Below, one piece after another: positions 40,678 to 49,984 of a stretch of DNA of 64,000 nucleotides. Position numbers and translations under genes: made by a program. The stretch is from NCBI GenBank assembly GCA_016703895.1, contig JADJBE010000003.1, positions 124,001 through 188,000 on the forward strand, given 5' to 3'. Below the pieces are notes generated by a model. The model did not search any database. It saw only the letters and a list, made by a program, of their open reading frames with translations, and was not told where the DNA came from. This DNA is from Pseudomonadota bacterium. GTDB taxonomy: Bacteria; Pseudomonadota; Gammaproteobacteria; Steroidobacterales; Steroidobacteraceae. Position 1 is the stretch's first letter. Each line of letters begins with the position of its first letter.

Positions 40678-41553
40678 ATGCAGCGGCATGGCATTGAGAC
40701 GGCAGTATTCCCGGTCGCAGGACGCGGGACTCGTTTCTTGCCAGCTACCAAGGCGAGCCCGAAGGAAATGCTGCCGATCGTCGATAAGCCGCTCATTCAG
40801 TATGCCGTCGAGGAAGCGTTGGCTGCCGGCGCGCGCCGGCTAGTTTTTATTACCGGTGCGTCAAAGCGAGCGATCGAAGATCACTTCGACTCGGATGCCG
40901 AGCTTGAGAAACTACTCTTGAAGCAAGGCAAGTCGCGGTTGGCGCAGAGTCTGCGCAGCGTGTTGCCGTCTTATGCGACCTGCATCTACATTCGCCAGTC
41001 CGCGCCATTGGGGCTGGGTCACGCCGTGCTGTGTGCCAAGCCGGCGGTGGGGCAGGAGCCATTTTTCGTGCATCTGGCCGACGATTTGATCGACGCCGAA
41101 GTGCCATGCCTGGAACAGATGGCGCAGCGCTTTCTTGGCTACAGTATCGTGGGTGTGCAGACCGTGCCGAAGATGGACTCTGACAAGTACGGCATCGTCA
41201 AGACGACGGCCGCCACGGGCGATCTGTTTCGGGTCGAGAAGATAGTCGAGAAACCGAAGCCGGCAGTTGCACCATCGCGGCTCGGCGTCGTCGGACGCTA
41301 TTTACTAACTCCCCGAATCTTCCATCATCTCGAACGGATTGGCGAGGGCGCCGGGGGCGAGATTCAGCTTACCGATGGCATAGCGCGTTTGATGAACGAC
41401 GAGTCGGTATACGCGTACAAATTCGACGGCAAGCGGTTTGATTGCGGTAGCAAACTGGGCTATTTGCAGGCGACTGTGGAGTATGCGCTGGCTCACCCGG
41501 AGCTCGCCAAGCCTTTCCGCAAGTACCTACGGACGCTGGCACGGACCCTCTAG
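40678..41553 (+). CDS. galU: UTP-glucose-1-phosphate uridylyltransferase
   Basis: 291 residues. Makes UDP-glucose for polysaccharide and lipid glycosylation. The nucleotidyl transferase motif is GRGTRFLPATKASPKEMLP near residue 15. DDLIDAE binds metal, and EKIVEKPKP and GEIQLTDGIA are family signatures. The start ATG 40678 gives the usual short lead before the motif. It lies just before the F420 operon, but 137 bases separate it from the first gene and no functional link is evident. Confidence 0.95.
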   Translation: MQRHGIETAVFPVAGRGTRFLPATKASPKEMLPIVDKPLIQYAVEEALAAGARRLVFITGASKRAIEDHFDSDAELEKLLLKQGKSRLAQSLRSVLPSYATCIYIRQSAPLGLGHAVLCAKPAVGQEPFFVHLADDLIDAEVPCLEQMAQRFLGYSIVGVQTVPKMDSDKYGIVKTTAATGDLFRVEKIVEKPKPAVAPSRLGVVGRYLLTPRIFHHLERIGEGAGGEIQLTDGIARLMNDESVYAYKFDGKRFDCGSKLGYLQATVEYALAHPELAKPFRKYLRTLARTL

Positions 41554-41690
41554 CGTCCGCCGGCTCTATTGGCAGGTGTCGGTCGGTATGCGGCTGGTGG
41601 TCACTTCGTGCGCCCGGCGGCGGCGGCGGCAATTTGCCGATACACTAGCCGCCTGTCCTCACTGAAGCGGCCTTGAGCCGGCCGGGTCAT

Positions 41691-42716
41691 ATGGAAATCG
41701 ACATTATTTTAGAGCCAGACCTGTCACCGCGACAGGTGGCCGAGCTCGGCATGGCGGCCGAGCGATTCGGTGCACGCGCGGTATGGAGCTCCAATTTTTT
41801 TGCGCATTGGGACTGCTTTCTGTCGCTCGTGCCGCTGCTGCAGCAGACGCAAAAGCTACTCGTCGGTCCGCTGGCCGTGAGTCCTTTTGAAATGCATCCA
41901 CTCAAGATGGCTAACAGCCTGTTGTCGCTCAATGAAATGAGTAGCGGCCGTGCGGTCATCGCGATGGGGGCGGGCGAGGGCAACAACGACGCGATGAATC
42001 TGCCGCGACCGCCCAAAGTCGTACGTGCGGTCCGCGAGGCAATCGAGATCGTCCGTGGCGCCGGTCGCGGCCAGCTTGCCAAGGGCTATAGGGGCGAAGA
42101 CTTTCAGGTCACGTATCCATGCGCCTATGACTGGATCAAGGCATCACCACCGTTAGTTTACGGCACAGCCTATCGCGGCATGATGATGCGGATGGAGGCA
42201 CGTGTGGCTGACGGTGTATACATCGGCTGCACGCCGCCGGAGGTCATGGCCGAAGCCATGGCGGAAGTCAGCGAAGGTGCGGCCAAGCGCGCCGCCGACA
42301 TGGCTCCGCTCAAGACCAATACGTTCTGGGCCTGGCATCTCAAGCGTGACCGCAAAGAAGGCTATCGTGAATCAAGGCGCGAACTTGCCTGGCGGGCGCG
42401 GAAGCTGGAAGCAGAACTGCTGGCGCACGTGCTCAATCCGGACGAAGTACGCCTGGTGCGAGACAATTACGATAAGTGTGTCGCCGCATGGTTCGATCGC
42501 TCGGGCCACATTCAAGGCATGCCAGAAGAAGTGCCGAACCGTTTGTGCGAGTACTTCACCTCCACTGGTGGGCTGGAAGACATCGATCGCGAGATCGAGC
42601 GGTTCCAGGTATTCAAGCGCGCGGGTCTGACCGAGGTTGCGCTACGTTTGCATGACGATCCGATGGAGTCGTTGCAGATCATTGGCGAACACGTCATCCC
42701 GAGATTGAAGTCCTGA
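41691..42716 (+). CDS. LLM-class (luciferase-like) oxidoreductase, probably F420-dependent
   Basis: 341 residues. A TIM-barrel luciferase-like protein related to methylene-tetrahydromethanopterin reductase and F420-dependent dehydrogenases (QVAELGMAAERFGARAVW, GRAVIAMGAGEGNNDAMN). LLM enzymes use FMN or F420. The assignment to F420 rests on context: it is the first gene of an operon that makes F420, and an F420:NADPH oxidoreductase follows after 2 bases. Substrate unknown. ATG 41691 was chosen over TTG 41673 for its family-like N-terminus. A weak -10 (TACACT, 41641) lies about 45 bases upstream, with no clear -35. Confidence 0.88.
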   Translation: MEIDIILEPDLSPRQVAELGMAAERFGARAVWSSNFFAHWDCFLSLVPLLQQTQKLLVGPLAVSPFEMHPLKMANSLLSLNEMSSGRAVIAMGAGEGNNDAMNLPRPPKVVRAVREAIEIVRGAGRGQLAKGYRGEDFQVTYPCAYDWIKASPPLVYGTAYRGMMMRMEARVADGVYIGCTPPEVMAEAMAEVSEGAAKRAADMAPLKTNTFWAWHLKRDRKEGYRESRRELAWRARKLEAELLAHVLNPDEVRLVRDNYDKCVAAWFDRSGHIQGMPEEVPNRLCEYFTSTGGLEDIDREIERFQVFKRAGLTEVALRLHDDPMESLQIIGEHVIPRLKS

Positions 42717-42718
42717 AT

Positions 42719-43390
42719 ATGGCCGGTCCGGTAAGCGTCGCCGTGCTGGGTGGCACTGGAGATCTGGGTGGAGGTTTTGCGCGCTTTCTGCTGCGGCAGG
42801 GCGCGCGCGTGATCATCGGCTCCCGTGATGCGGAGCGTGCACGCGCGGCCGCCCGCGAGCTGTCGAGCGAATTTCCGAATGCTCCGACCGTGCTGGGCGA
42901 GTCGTTAGCCGAAGCTGCGGCCGCAGCAGAACTCGTGGTCGTGACGGTGCCCTATGCCGCACACCGGGCGACCCTCGACGCGGTGCGTGATGTCGTGCAA
43001 GGCAAGCTGCTGCTGGATGCCACCGTGCCGCTACGTCCGCCGAAAGTGCTGCGTGTGCAGCTACCAGCCGCGGGGTCTGCGGCCGTCGAGGGCCAGCAAC
43101 TGCTGGGCGAGGGCGTGCGGATCGTGGCAGCACTGCACAATATCGCGGCGAGTCACCTTGCCGCCGGGACGCTGCCCGATTGCGACGTGTTGGTCACCGG
43201 TGACAAGGAGGCGGATCGCCAGGTCATCGTCGATCTGCTGGAGGCGGGCGGACTGCGCGCTTGGCATGCCGGCCCGTTGGCTAACTCAGCTGCGGCTGAG
43301 GCGCTCACCTCGATACTGATCGGTATCAACAAGCGTTACGGCATTCACGGCGCCGGTATTCGTATCACCGGTACGCCGCAGTCAGGCTAA
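42719..43390 (+). CDS. npdG: NADPH-dependent F420 reductase (F420H2:NADP oxidoreductase)
   Basis: 223 residues. Transfers hydride between NADPH and F420. The N-terminal Rossmann motif is VLGGTGDLGGGFARFLLRQG. It is followed by GSRDAERA, whose Ser-Arg at the end of strand 2 suits the NADP 2'-phosphate. Later family features include TVPYAAHRATL and ANSAAAEALTSILIGINKRYG. It lies inside the F420 operon, so it would charge the cofactor for the LLM enzyme upstream. A related but non-F420 reductase is possible on sequence alone; context makes that unlikely. Confidence 0.9.
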   Translation: MAGPVSVAVLGGTGDLGGGFARFLLRQGARVIIGSRDAERARAAARELSSEFPNAPTVLGESLAEAAAAAELVVVTVPYAAHRATLDAVRDVVQGKLLLDATVPLRPPKVLRVQLPAAGSAAVEGQQLLGEGVRIVAALHNIAASHLAAGTLPDCDVLVTGDKEADRQVIVDLLEAGGLRAWHAGPLANSAAAEALTSILIGINKRYGIHGAGIRITGTPQSG

Positions 43391-43405
43391 AGGTTCGGTG
43401 CTGTT

Positions 43406-44188
43406 GTGCCTAGTGCCGCGCCGCGTTCACTCACGCTGACTGCACTGGAGTCGCTGCCGCTCGTGCAGCGGGGCGATGATCTAGCGGCGTTGCTTGCCGA
43501 TGCGCTGCAGCGCGAGGGACTTGGACTGACCGCCGCTGACGTCGTCGTCGTCGCACAGAAGATCGTCTCGAAGGCCGAGGGGCGTACGGTGGATTTGGCG
43601 ACCATCAAAGCGTCGCGTCGCGCCGTGGTTCTGGCTGCGCGGACCCGCAAGGATGCACGGCTCGTGCAGCTCATACTCAATGAGTCCAAACAAGTCCTCA
43701 GAGTCGGGCGTGAAGTCATCATCGTCGAGCATCGCAATGGCTTTATCTTGGCCAACGCCGGTATCGACCAGTCAAATGTTGGGCCAGATGATCCGGACAA
43801 CCATGCACTATTGCTACCGGCTAACTGCGACTTGTCCGCGCGACGCTTGCGGGCAGGTCTACGGTCTCGCTGCGGCGTGGCGCCGGGTGTGCTGATCATT
43901 GACAGCATCGGGCGCGCCTGGCGGCGCGGTACGATCGGGCAAGCGCTGGGTGCCGCGGGCCTGACCGCGCTCGCAGATCTGCGCGGCGATCCCGACCTGT
44001 TCGGACGCGCCCTGCGTTCTACCGAAGTCGGTAGTATCGATGAGTTGGCGGCCGCAGCGTCAATCCTGATGGGGCAGGCGGGTGAGCGCCGTCCAGCGGT
44101 GATCGTGCGTGGGTTTCCAGTCCTTGCCGCCAACGGTGCCGGCGCAGTGACGCTGCAGCGGCCTGAGGATGAGGATATGTTCCGTTGA
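43406..44188 (+). CDS. cofE: coenzyme F420-0:L-glutamate ligase CofE
   Basis: 260 residues, a stand-alone ligase. Adds gamma-linked glutamates to F420-0 using GTP. Family motifs are DVVVVAQKIVSKAEGRTVDL near residue 44, GFILANAGIDQSNVG near 112 and GVLIIDSIGRAWRRGTIGQALG near 160. In mycobacterial FbiB a C-terminal FMN-binding nitroreductase-like domain reduces dehydro-F420-0. That domain is absent here. The start is GTG 43406, 15 bases after npdG. Confidence 0.94.
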   Translation: MPSAAPRSLTLTALESLPLVQRGDDLAALLADALQREGLGLTAADVVVVAQKIVSKAEGRTVDLATIKASRRAVVLAARTRKDARLVQLILNESKQVLRVGREVIIVEHRNGFILANAGIDQSNVGPDDPDNHALLLPANCDLSARRLRAGLRSRCGVAPGVLIIDSIGRAWRRGTIGQALGAAGLTALADLRGDPDLFGRALRSTEVGSIDELAAAASILMGQAGERRPAVIVRGFPVLAANGAGAVTLQRPEDEDMFR

Positions 44189-44218
44189 TGACTATAGTAG
44201 CAAGGTAGGTTGCGGGCA

Positions 44219-45166
44219 GTGCGTGTGGTTGCTCTGTCGGGCGGCGTCGGTGGCGCCAAATTGGCGCGGGGCTTGAGTCGCGAGTTGGCGCCTGATGAGT
44301 TGGTCGTCGTCTGTAATACGGGCGATGACTTCGAGCATCTAGGGCTCACGATTTGTCCGGACTTGGATTCCGTCGTCTACGCGGTGGCCGGGCTTGCCGA
44401 TGAGGCGCGGGGTTGGGGACGAGCCAACGAGACGTGGAATTTTCTCGACACGCTGCGGACCATGGACGGCGAGAGCTGGTTTCAGCTCGGGGATCGCGAT
44501 CTGGCACAGCATGTCCAGCGCACCGCCTGGTTGCGCGCTGGTGAGTCGCTGCAGGAAGTTACCTCACGGTTGGCGCGCGCCCACGGCATCCGTCATGCGA
44601 TCGTGCCGATGAGCAATCAACCGGTGCGAACACAGCTCGAGACCGCCAACGGCTGGCTCGATTTCCAGACCTATTTCGTGCGCGAGCGTGCCGCGCCTGT
44701 CGTCCAGGCTTTACGCTATGTTGGCGCCGCCGACGCCCTCGCCACCCTGTCGTGGCCCGATGCCTCGGATGGACTTGCGGCGTTCGTGATCTGTCCGTCC
44801 AACCCCTATTTGAGTATCGACCCGATTCTGGCGGTGCCGCAGTGGCGTCACCGGTTGCAACAGCGGCAAGCACCAGTCGTGGCAGTGTCACCGATTGTGG
44901 CGGGCGACGCGCTGAAAGGCTGCGCGGCCAAATTATTGCGCGAATTCGATCTCGCGGTCAATCCCGCAACCATTGCTAATCACTACGGTGACTTGTTAGA
45001 TGGTCTGGTCGTTGACCAGCAGGACGCCGCGTTTGCCGCGCAGATCGAGAAGCTGGGGATTGCGGTACTGGTCGCCCAGACCGTCATGCGTAGCGATGCG
45101 GATCGCGACATCTTGGCGCGTGCCGTGTTGGAGTTTGCAGCCACGATCGATGTGCGGCAGTCATGA
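44219..45166 (+). CDS. cofD: 2-phospho-L-lactate (or analogue) transferase CofD
   Basis: 315 residues. Joins the activated phospho-acid to the deazaflavin FO to give F420-0 or dehydro-F420-0. LSGGVGGAKLARGLSR near residue 5 is the hallmark nucleotide-binding motif; NTGDDFEHLGLTICPDLDSV and CPSNPYLSIDPIL are further signatures. GTG 44219 is preceded by AAGGTAGG, which favours it over TTG 44210. The stop overlaps cofC by 4 bases. Confidence 0.95.
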   Translation: MRVVALSGGVGGAKLARGLSRELAPDELVVVCNTGDDFEHLGLTICPDLDSVVYAVAGLADEARGWGRANETWNFLDTLRTMDGESWFQLGDRDLAQHVQRTAWLRAGESLQEVTSRLARAHGIRHAIVPMSNQPVRTQLETANGWLDFQTYFVRERAAPVVQALRYVGAADALATLSWPDASDGLAAFVICPSNPYLSIDPILAVPQWRHRLQQRQAPVVAVSPIVAGDALKGCAAKLLREFDLAVNPATIANHYGDLLDGLVVDQQDAAFAAQIEKLGIAVLVAQTVMRSDADRDILARAVLEFAATIDVRQS

Positions 45167-45780
45167 CCGGGCCGCTCTGCGCGCTGGTACCGGCGAAGAG
45201 CTTTACGCAAGCCAAGTCGCGGCTCGCGGCGGCGATGTCGCCAGCCGAACGGCAGGCGCTCGCACAGCACTTGCTGGCGCGAACACTCGAAGCCTGTCTT
45301 GGGTGTGCGACGATCGAGCGCATCTACCTGCTGACAACTGAGCCAACCGGGCCGGAATGGGCGGCCCGATACGGCGTCCGTCTGCTGCGCGATACGGGCG
45401 CCGCGAACTTTGCGACCGTCATCGACCATGCGCTGGATGAGCTCGCGGCAGACGGCGGTGGAGCGGTCTGCTATGTCGCCAGCGATTTGCCGGAGGTCAC
45501 TGCGGAGTCATTGGGCGAACTGGTTGCCGAGGACGGCCGGGTCGCGGTGTTCGCTGCTGCGGCCCGTGACGGTGGCCCCAACGCGTTCTGTATGGCTTTG
45601 CCGCGCCGGATCCAGCTCGCTTTCGGCGTCGATAGCGCCGCCGGCAATGCGGCCAAGGTTTTGGCGACCGGGGCCGGCGCCCGGACGGCGACTATCGGCC
45701 CGCTGGCACTGGATCTGGACGTGCCGGCCGACTTGGAGGGATTGCCCGCAAGGGCGCTACTGGGCACTCTATCGTCATGA
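45163..45780 (+). CDS. cofC: phospho-acid guanylyltransferase CofC/FbiD
   Basis: 205 residues. Activates the phospho-acid used by CofD with GTP. The acid differs by lineage: 2-phospholactate in archaea, phosphoenolpyruvate in mycobacteria, 3-phosphoglycerate in Paraburkholderia rhizoxinica. Substrate choice here cannot be read safely. Motifs: LVPAKSFTQAKSRLA near residue 8, VASDLPEVTAE near 105, and LDLDVPADLEGL near the end. It overlaps both neighbours by 4 bases, so cofD-cofC-cofGH should be co-translated. Confidence 0.92.
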   Translation: MTGPLCALVPAKSFTQAKSRLAAAMSPAERQALAQHLLARTLEACLGCATIERIYLLTTEPTGPEWAARYGVRLLRDTGAANFATVIDHALDELAADGGGAVCYVASDLPEVTAESLGELVAEDGRVAVFAAAARDGGPNAFCMALPRRIQLAFGVDSAAGNAAKVLATGAGARTATIGPLALDLDVPADLEGLPARALLGTLSS

Positions 45781-48157
45781 ACGAGTTGCTCAAACTAGAC
45801 CTGCCGGAGCTGCTGTCGGCCGCCCGTGCCAAGCGCGACGCGGCGTTTGCGCGCGTCATTACCTATTCTCCTAAAGTCTTTGTCCCGCTCACCCGGCTTT
45901 GTCGCGACGTTTGTCACTACTGCACGCAACGACGCCGTCGCAACTCGCCAGTCCGTATTTGGAGATCGACGAGGTGCTGGCCATCGCGCGGGCAGGCGAG
46001 ACCGCTGACTGCCGTGAGGCACTGTTCACGCTGGGCGCTCGTCCCGAGACTCGCTATCGCGCCGCGCGCGACTGGCTGAATGAGCGAGGCTTCGCATCGA
46101 CGGTCGACTATCTGGCCGCTGCGGCACGCGCAGTCCGCAGTGAAACCCGGCTGCTGCCGCATATCAATGCGGGGGTGTTGAACGAGGCGGAGTACCGACA
46201 GTTGCGGCCGCACGCGGCGTCGATGGGCTTGATGCTCGAGTCCATCTCGGTCCGCCTGACTGAGCGCGGCGGGCCGCACTTTGGCTCGCCGGACAAACAC
46301 CCGGCAGTGCGCCTCGAATCGCTAGCCGCGGCTGGCCGCTCGAAAATACCGACCACGAGCGGATTGTTAGTCGGGATCGGTGACACGCGTGCCGAGCGTG
46401 TTAGCGCCCTGTATGGACTGCGGGATCTGCACACAACTTTCGGTCATCTGCAGGAACTGATCATCCAGAATTTTGTGCCGAAGGCCAATACCATTATGCG
46501 CGGCGCAGCGCGCGCCGAGCTGGTCGAGCTACAGTGGACGATCGCTGCCGCACGCTTGATCTTGCCCGACGATGTCAGCATCCAGGCACCCCCCAACCTC
46601 AATGCCGGCGCGATCGATGCGCTGATTGAAGCTGGCATCAACGACCTAGGTGGCATTTCGCCCGTGACGCCTGACCATGTCAATCCGGAGTCGCCATGGC
46701 CGGCTTTGCCGCCGCTCGCGCGCGCGTTGGAGGCGATGGGTCGGGTGTTAGTGCCGCGGCTCACCGTTTATCCACGCTATATCGAGCGCCGTGCGGAATG
46801 GCTGGATGCGGCGGTTGCGCCCGCAGTCCTGGCGTTGGCGGACGCGTCGGGGCTCGCGCGGACAGACAGTTGGCTGGCAGGCGAATCGGTAGTACCACCG
46901 CCAAGACGCGCGTGGCGCGGCGTAGAACCTGCGGATCTGCCGGCTCTGGCGCGGCCGCTAGTAACGCAACGCCAGTCATCCGGTCGCCGCGTGCGCGGTG
47001 ATATTGCGCGAATACTTGACGCTGTGAGTGACCGCCAAACGCTCCCGGGCGACAGTATCGTCAGGTTGTTCGACGCGCGCGGTGCAGAAGTCAACGATGT
47101 GGTCCGTGCAGCGGATCGCGTGCGCCGCGAGGTGTGTGGTGACACCGTGACTTACGCCATCAACCGCAATATCAACTACACCAATATCTGCAGTTACCGC
47201 TGCGGCTTCTGCGCATTTTCCAAGGGTCGTTCCGCGCAGTCCTTGCGGGGTCCGGCGTATCGGCTGGATTTGGCCGAAGTCGCCGAGCGAGCGCGCGAGG
47301 CGTGGAACCGTGGTGCGACCGAAGTCTGCATGCAGGGTGGCATACATCCCAGCTATACAGGTGACACCTATCTGGAGTTGCTCCGCAGTGTCAAACACGC
47401 TGTGCCTGAAATGCACGTACACGCGTTTTCGCCGCTTGAAGTGCTGCATGGCGCCAGATCCTTAGGCCTCGACGTGACTGAGTTCTTGCACCAACTGCGC
47501 GGCGAAGGGCTCGGCAGCCTGCCCGGAACTGCGGCGGAAATTCTTGATGATGGAGTTCGCGCGCAGATATGCCCAGACAAGTTAACGTCGGCGGAGTGGT
47601 TGGCCGTGATCGAAGCGGCGCACGGCGTCGGCCTGAAGACAACCTCGACCATCATGTTCGGCCACGTCGAGACCGCGCATGCCTGGGCGCGGCACTTGTT
47701 GGCGCTGCGCGAATTGCAGCAACGCACGGGTGGTATCACCGAGTTCGTGCCGTTGCCGTTCGTTCATCGTGAGGCACCGATGGCACGTCGAGGCTTGACC
47801 CGTTCCGGACCAACCTGGCGCGAGTCCTTGTTGATGCACGCCGTGGCCCGCCTGGTACTGCATCCTGTGATACGCAACATCCAGGCGTCCTGGGTGAAGC
47901 TGGGGCCGGCGGGCGCCGCCGCGATGCTGGACGCTGGGGTCAATGATCTGGGCGGCGTGCTGATGGACGAGTCGATCTCGCGTGCCGCCGGTTCGGTGCA
48001 CGGTCAGCAACTCGAGGAGCGCGACATGCGCCGGCTGATCGCACGCCGTCGCCGCTTGCCGCGCCAGCGCACAACGCTCTATGGAGCACCGAACTGGGTC
48101 TGGACCGAGGCTCAACCGCCGGCCAGGCAGTTGGCGGCAAAAAGTCGCGCGGGTTGA
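45777..48157 (+). CDS. fbiC: 7,8-didemethyl-8-hydroxy-5-deazariboflavin (FO) synthase, CofG-CofH fusion (indel near 45925)
   Basis: About 793 residues, two radical-SAM enzymes fused as in actinobacterial FbiC. The CofG half has CRDVCHYC (CX3CX2C) at 45900-45923. The CofH half has CSYRCGFC around 47189. Together they build FO from a flavin precursor and tyrosine. Just after CHYCT the frame shifts. Family members have Phe next, and adding 4 bases (or 1) near 45925 restores CTFATTPSQLASPYLEIDE. Later CofG (SIPTTSGLLVGIGDT, DHVNPESPWPAL) and CofH motifs (TEVCMQGGIHPSYTGD, GTAAEILDDGVR) are intact. Probably a sequence error. Confidence 0.94.
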
Positions 48158-48311
48158 GATTGCGCTGACGCGGCGAGCAGACAGGCTTTGCGGCGTGTAC
48201 CACTGGCCGGTCGGGTCGGGGCCTTTGCCCAACAGCTCATAGACGCTAAGTCGGCGCTTTACTATGCTCACGTGTGCAACGTTTGTCGGTGGGTATAAAA
48301 GGGGGTAAGGC

Positions 48312-49163
48312 GTGCGAGTTCTGTGGCGTCTGACCAAATGGCTGGTCGCACTGCTGGTTATTTTTGTCGTCGGCTATACCTTGGCGATGAGTGGCTATCA
48401 TTCTCCGCCGACAGCATCGATTGCTGCGCTAACCCCCGATGCGACGCCACGCACGGTTTTCGTGGCGGGTGCCACTGGCAAGACGGGTGTGGAACTCGTG
48501 CGCGTCCTGCGAGAGCGCGGTGATCGAGTCGTCGCAATGGTTAGAGCAACGTCGAACACGGCGGCAATCGATGCGTTCGGCATCGAAAAAGTCGTTGCCG
48601 ATGCCTTGGATGCCGATGAAGTGAAGGCCGCGGTGGGTGCCCAGCCAGTTGACCTGGTGATCTCGCTGCTGGGCACGTCGTCCAGCGATTTGCCGGAGCG
48701 CACCAACCCGATCATGGGCATGATCGAGGGACCGCCGTCGATGGATCCCAATACGCGGCCAGATTTCATCGGCAATCGCAATGTTATCGATGCGGCGCGC
48801 GCCAACGGCATCGCGCGGTTTGTGCTGGTCACTGTGATCGGCGCGGGCGACTCGGCGGAAGCTATTCCTCTGGCGGCGAGGAAGGGCCATAGCGCAGTCG
48901 TGCCGCTCAAGTCGCAAGCCGAGGAGCATCTGCGCAGCAGTGGTCTGCAGTACACGATCATTCGGCCCGGCGGTCTCGGCAAGCAAGCTGCGCGAACGAC
49001 GGCCGTGCTGACCAAAGATCCGCTCGCCTTCAGTTTTCTGTCTCGCGCGGACCTGGCACGGCTGACCGCTGATGTGGCGCATGATGCTGCGACGGTCGGC
49101 AAGACCTACACGGCGTATGATCCGGACCGCCGGATGCTGTGGAAACTGTTTACCGCAGAATGA
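48312..49163 (+). CDS. membrane-anchored NAD(P)-binding protein, atypical SDR
   Basis: 283 residues. One N-terminal membrane helix (about 8-26) is followed by a Rossmann domain with FVAGATGKTGVELVRVLRE near residue 49. VLVTVIGAGDS and YTIIRPGGLG are typical of NmrA-like or atypical SDR proteins. Many such proteins are reductases or redox sensors. The start is GTG 48312, 154 bases after the F420 operon. It may be transcribed apart from it, and no F420 link is evident. Confidence 0.82.
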   Translation: MRVLWRLTKWLVALLVIFVVGYTLAMSGYHSPPTASIAALTPDATPRTVFVAGATGKTGVELVRVLRERGDRVVAMVRATSNTAAIDAFGIEKVVADALDADEVKAAVGAQPVDLVISLLGTSSSDLPERTNPIMGMIEGPPSMDPNTRPDFIGNRNVIDAARANGIARFVLVTVIGAGDSAEAIPLAARKGHSAVVPLKSQAEEHLRSSGLQYTIIRPGGLGKQAARTTAVLTKDPLAFSFLSRADLARLTADVAHDAATVGKTYTAYDPDRRMLWKLFTAE

Positions 49164-49213
49164 TGGCCTGCCATCTTGGCAGTCTCACTCGCGTAGTCTC
49201 AAGGAGTCCAAGA

Positions 49214-49982
49214 ATGAAAACTTATCTACTGCTATTGCTGGCTGTCGCGAGTCTCGCCGGCTGTGCTGCAACCGGCCCTGTCACCAGCGGTGATTCGTTG
49301 GCCCGTGAGCAGGCGATTCAAGCCGCTGTCGATAATCCCGCGCGCCCAGCCAAAGATCGCGAAGGACCCGGACCGTCGGCCGATCGAAGTGATGAAATTC
49401 GCCGGCGTCGCTCCCGGACAAAAGGTTTTGGACCTGTTCAGCGCGGGCGGCTGGTATGCCGAGTTGTTAGCAGGCGTGGTCGGGCCTACGGGGCAAGTTT
49501 ACATGCAGAACCCAACCGATACGCGTATGGGGTCCAAGGCGGCCGATGAGCGCCTTGCGGGCGATCGACTGCGCAATGTCGTCCGTTGGGACAAGCCCAT
49601 GAACGAAATGGACCTGCCGCCGGCGTACTTCGACGGCGCCATGCTGAACCTCGTGTACCACGACTTCTACACGCTTTCGGACGACGTTGATGATGTGCTG
49701 GCGGATTTGTACGCGGGTCTGAAGCCCGGTGCTTGGGTGGTGGTCGTCGACCATTCGGCGCCAGCCGGGACGGGAAAGTCCTTCGCGACCGACCCACGCG
49801 GGGCGCATCGCATCGACGAGGCGTTTGCCAAAGCCTCGTTTGCCAAGGCGGGTTTCGTGCTCGAGGCTGAGAGTGATCTGATGCGCAATACGGCTGACGA
49901 TCGACAGAAGGCCTTTTTTACGCCCGAAATGAAGGGCAAGACGACCGACAAATTTGTACTGCGGTTTCGCAAGCCGGGCTGA
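49214..49982 (+). CDS. lipoprotein class I SAM-dependent methyltransferase (frameshift near 49361)
   Basis: About 255 residues after repair. ATG 49214 starts a lipoprotein signal with lipobox SLAGC. The frame shifts near 49361, where one extra base separates ARPAKDR from DPDRRPIEVMKFAGVAPG. The methyltransferase core follows (QKVLDLFSAGGWYAELLAG, YFDGAMLNLVYHDFYT, WVVVVDHSAPAG). Exported methyltransferase-like lipoproteins of this kind are common in gammaproteobacteria, but their substrate is unknown. AAGGAG precedes the start. Confidence 0.82.
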
Positions 49983-49984
49983 AT

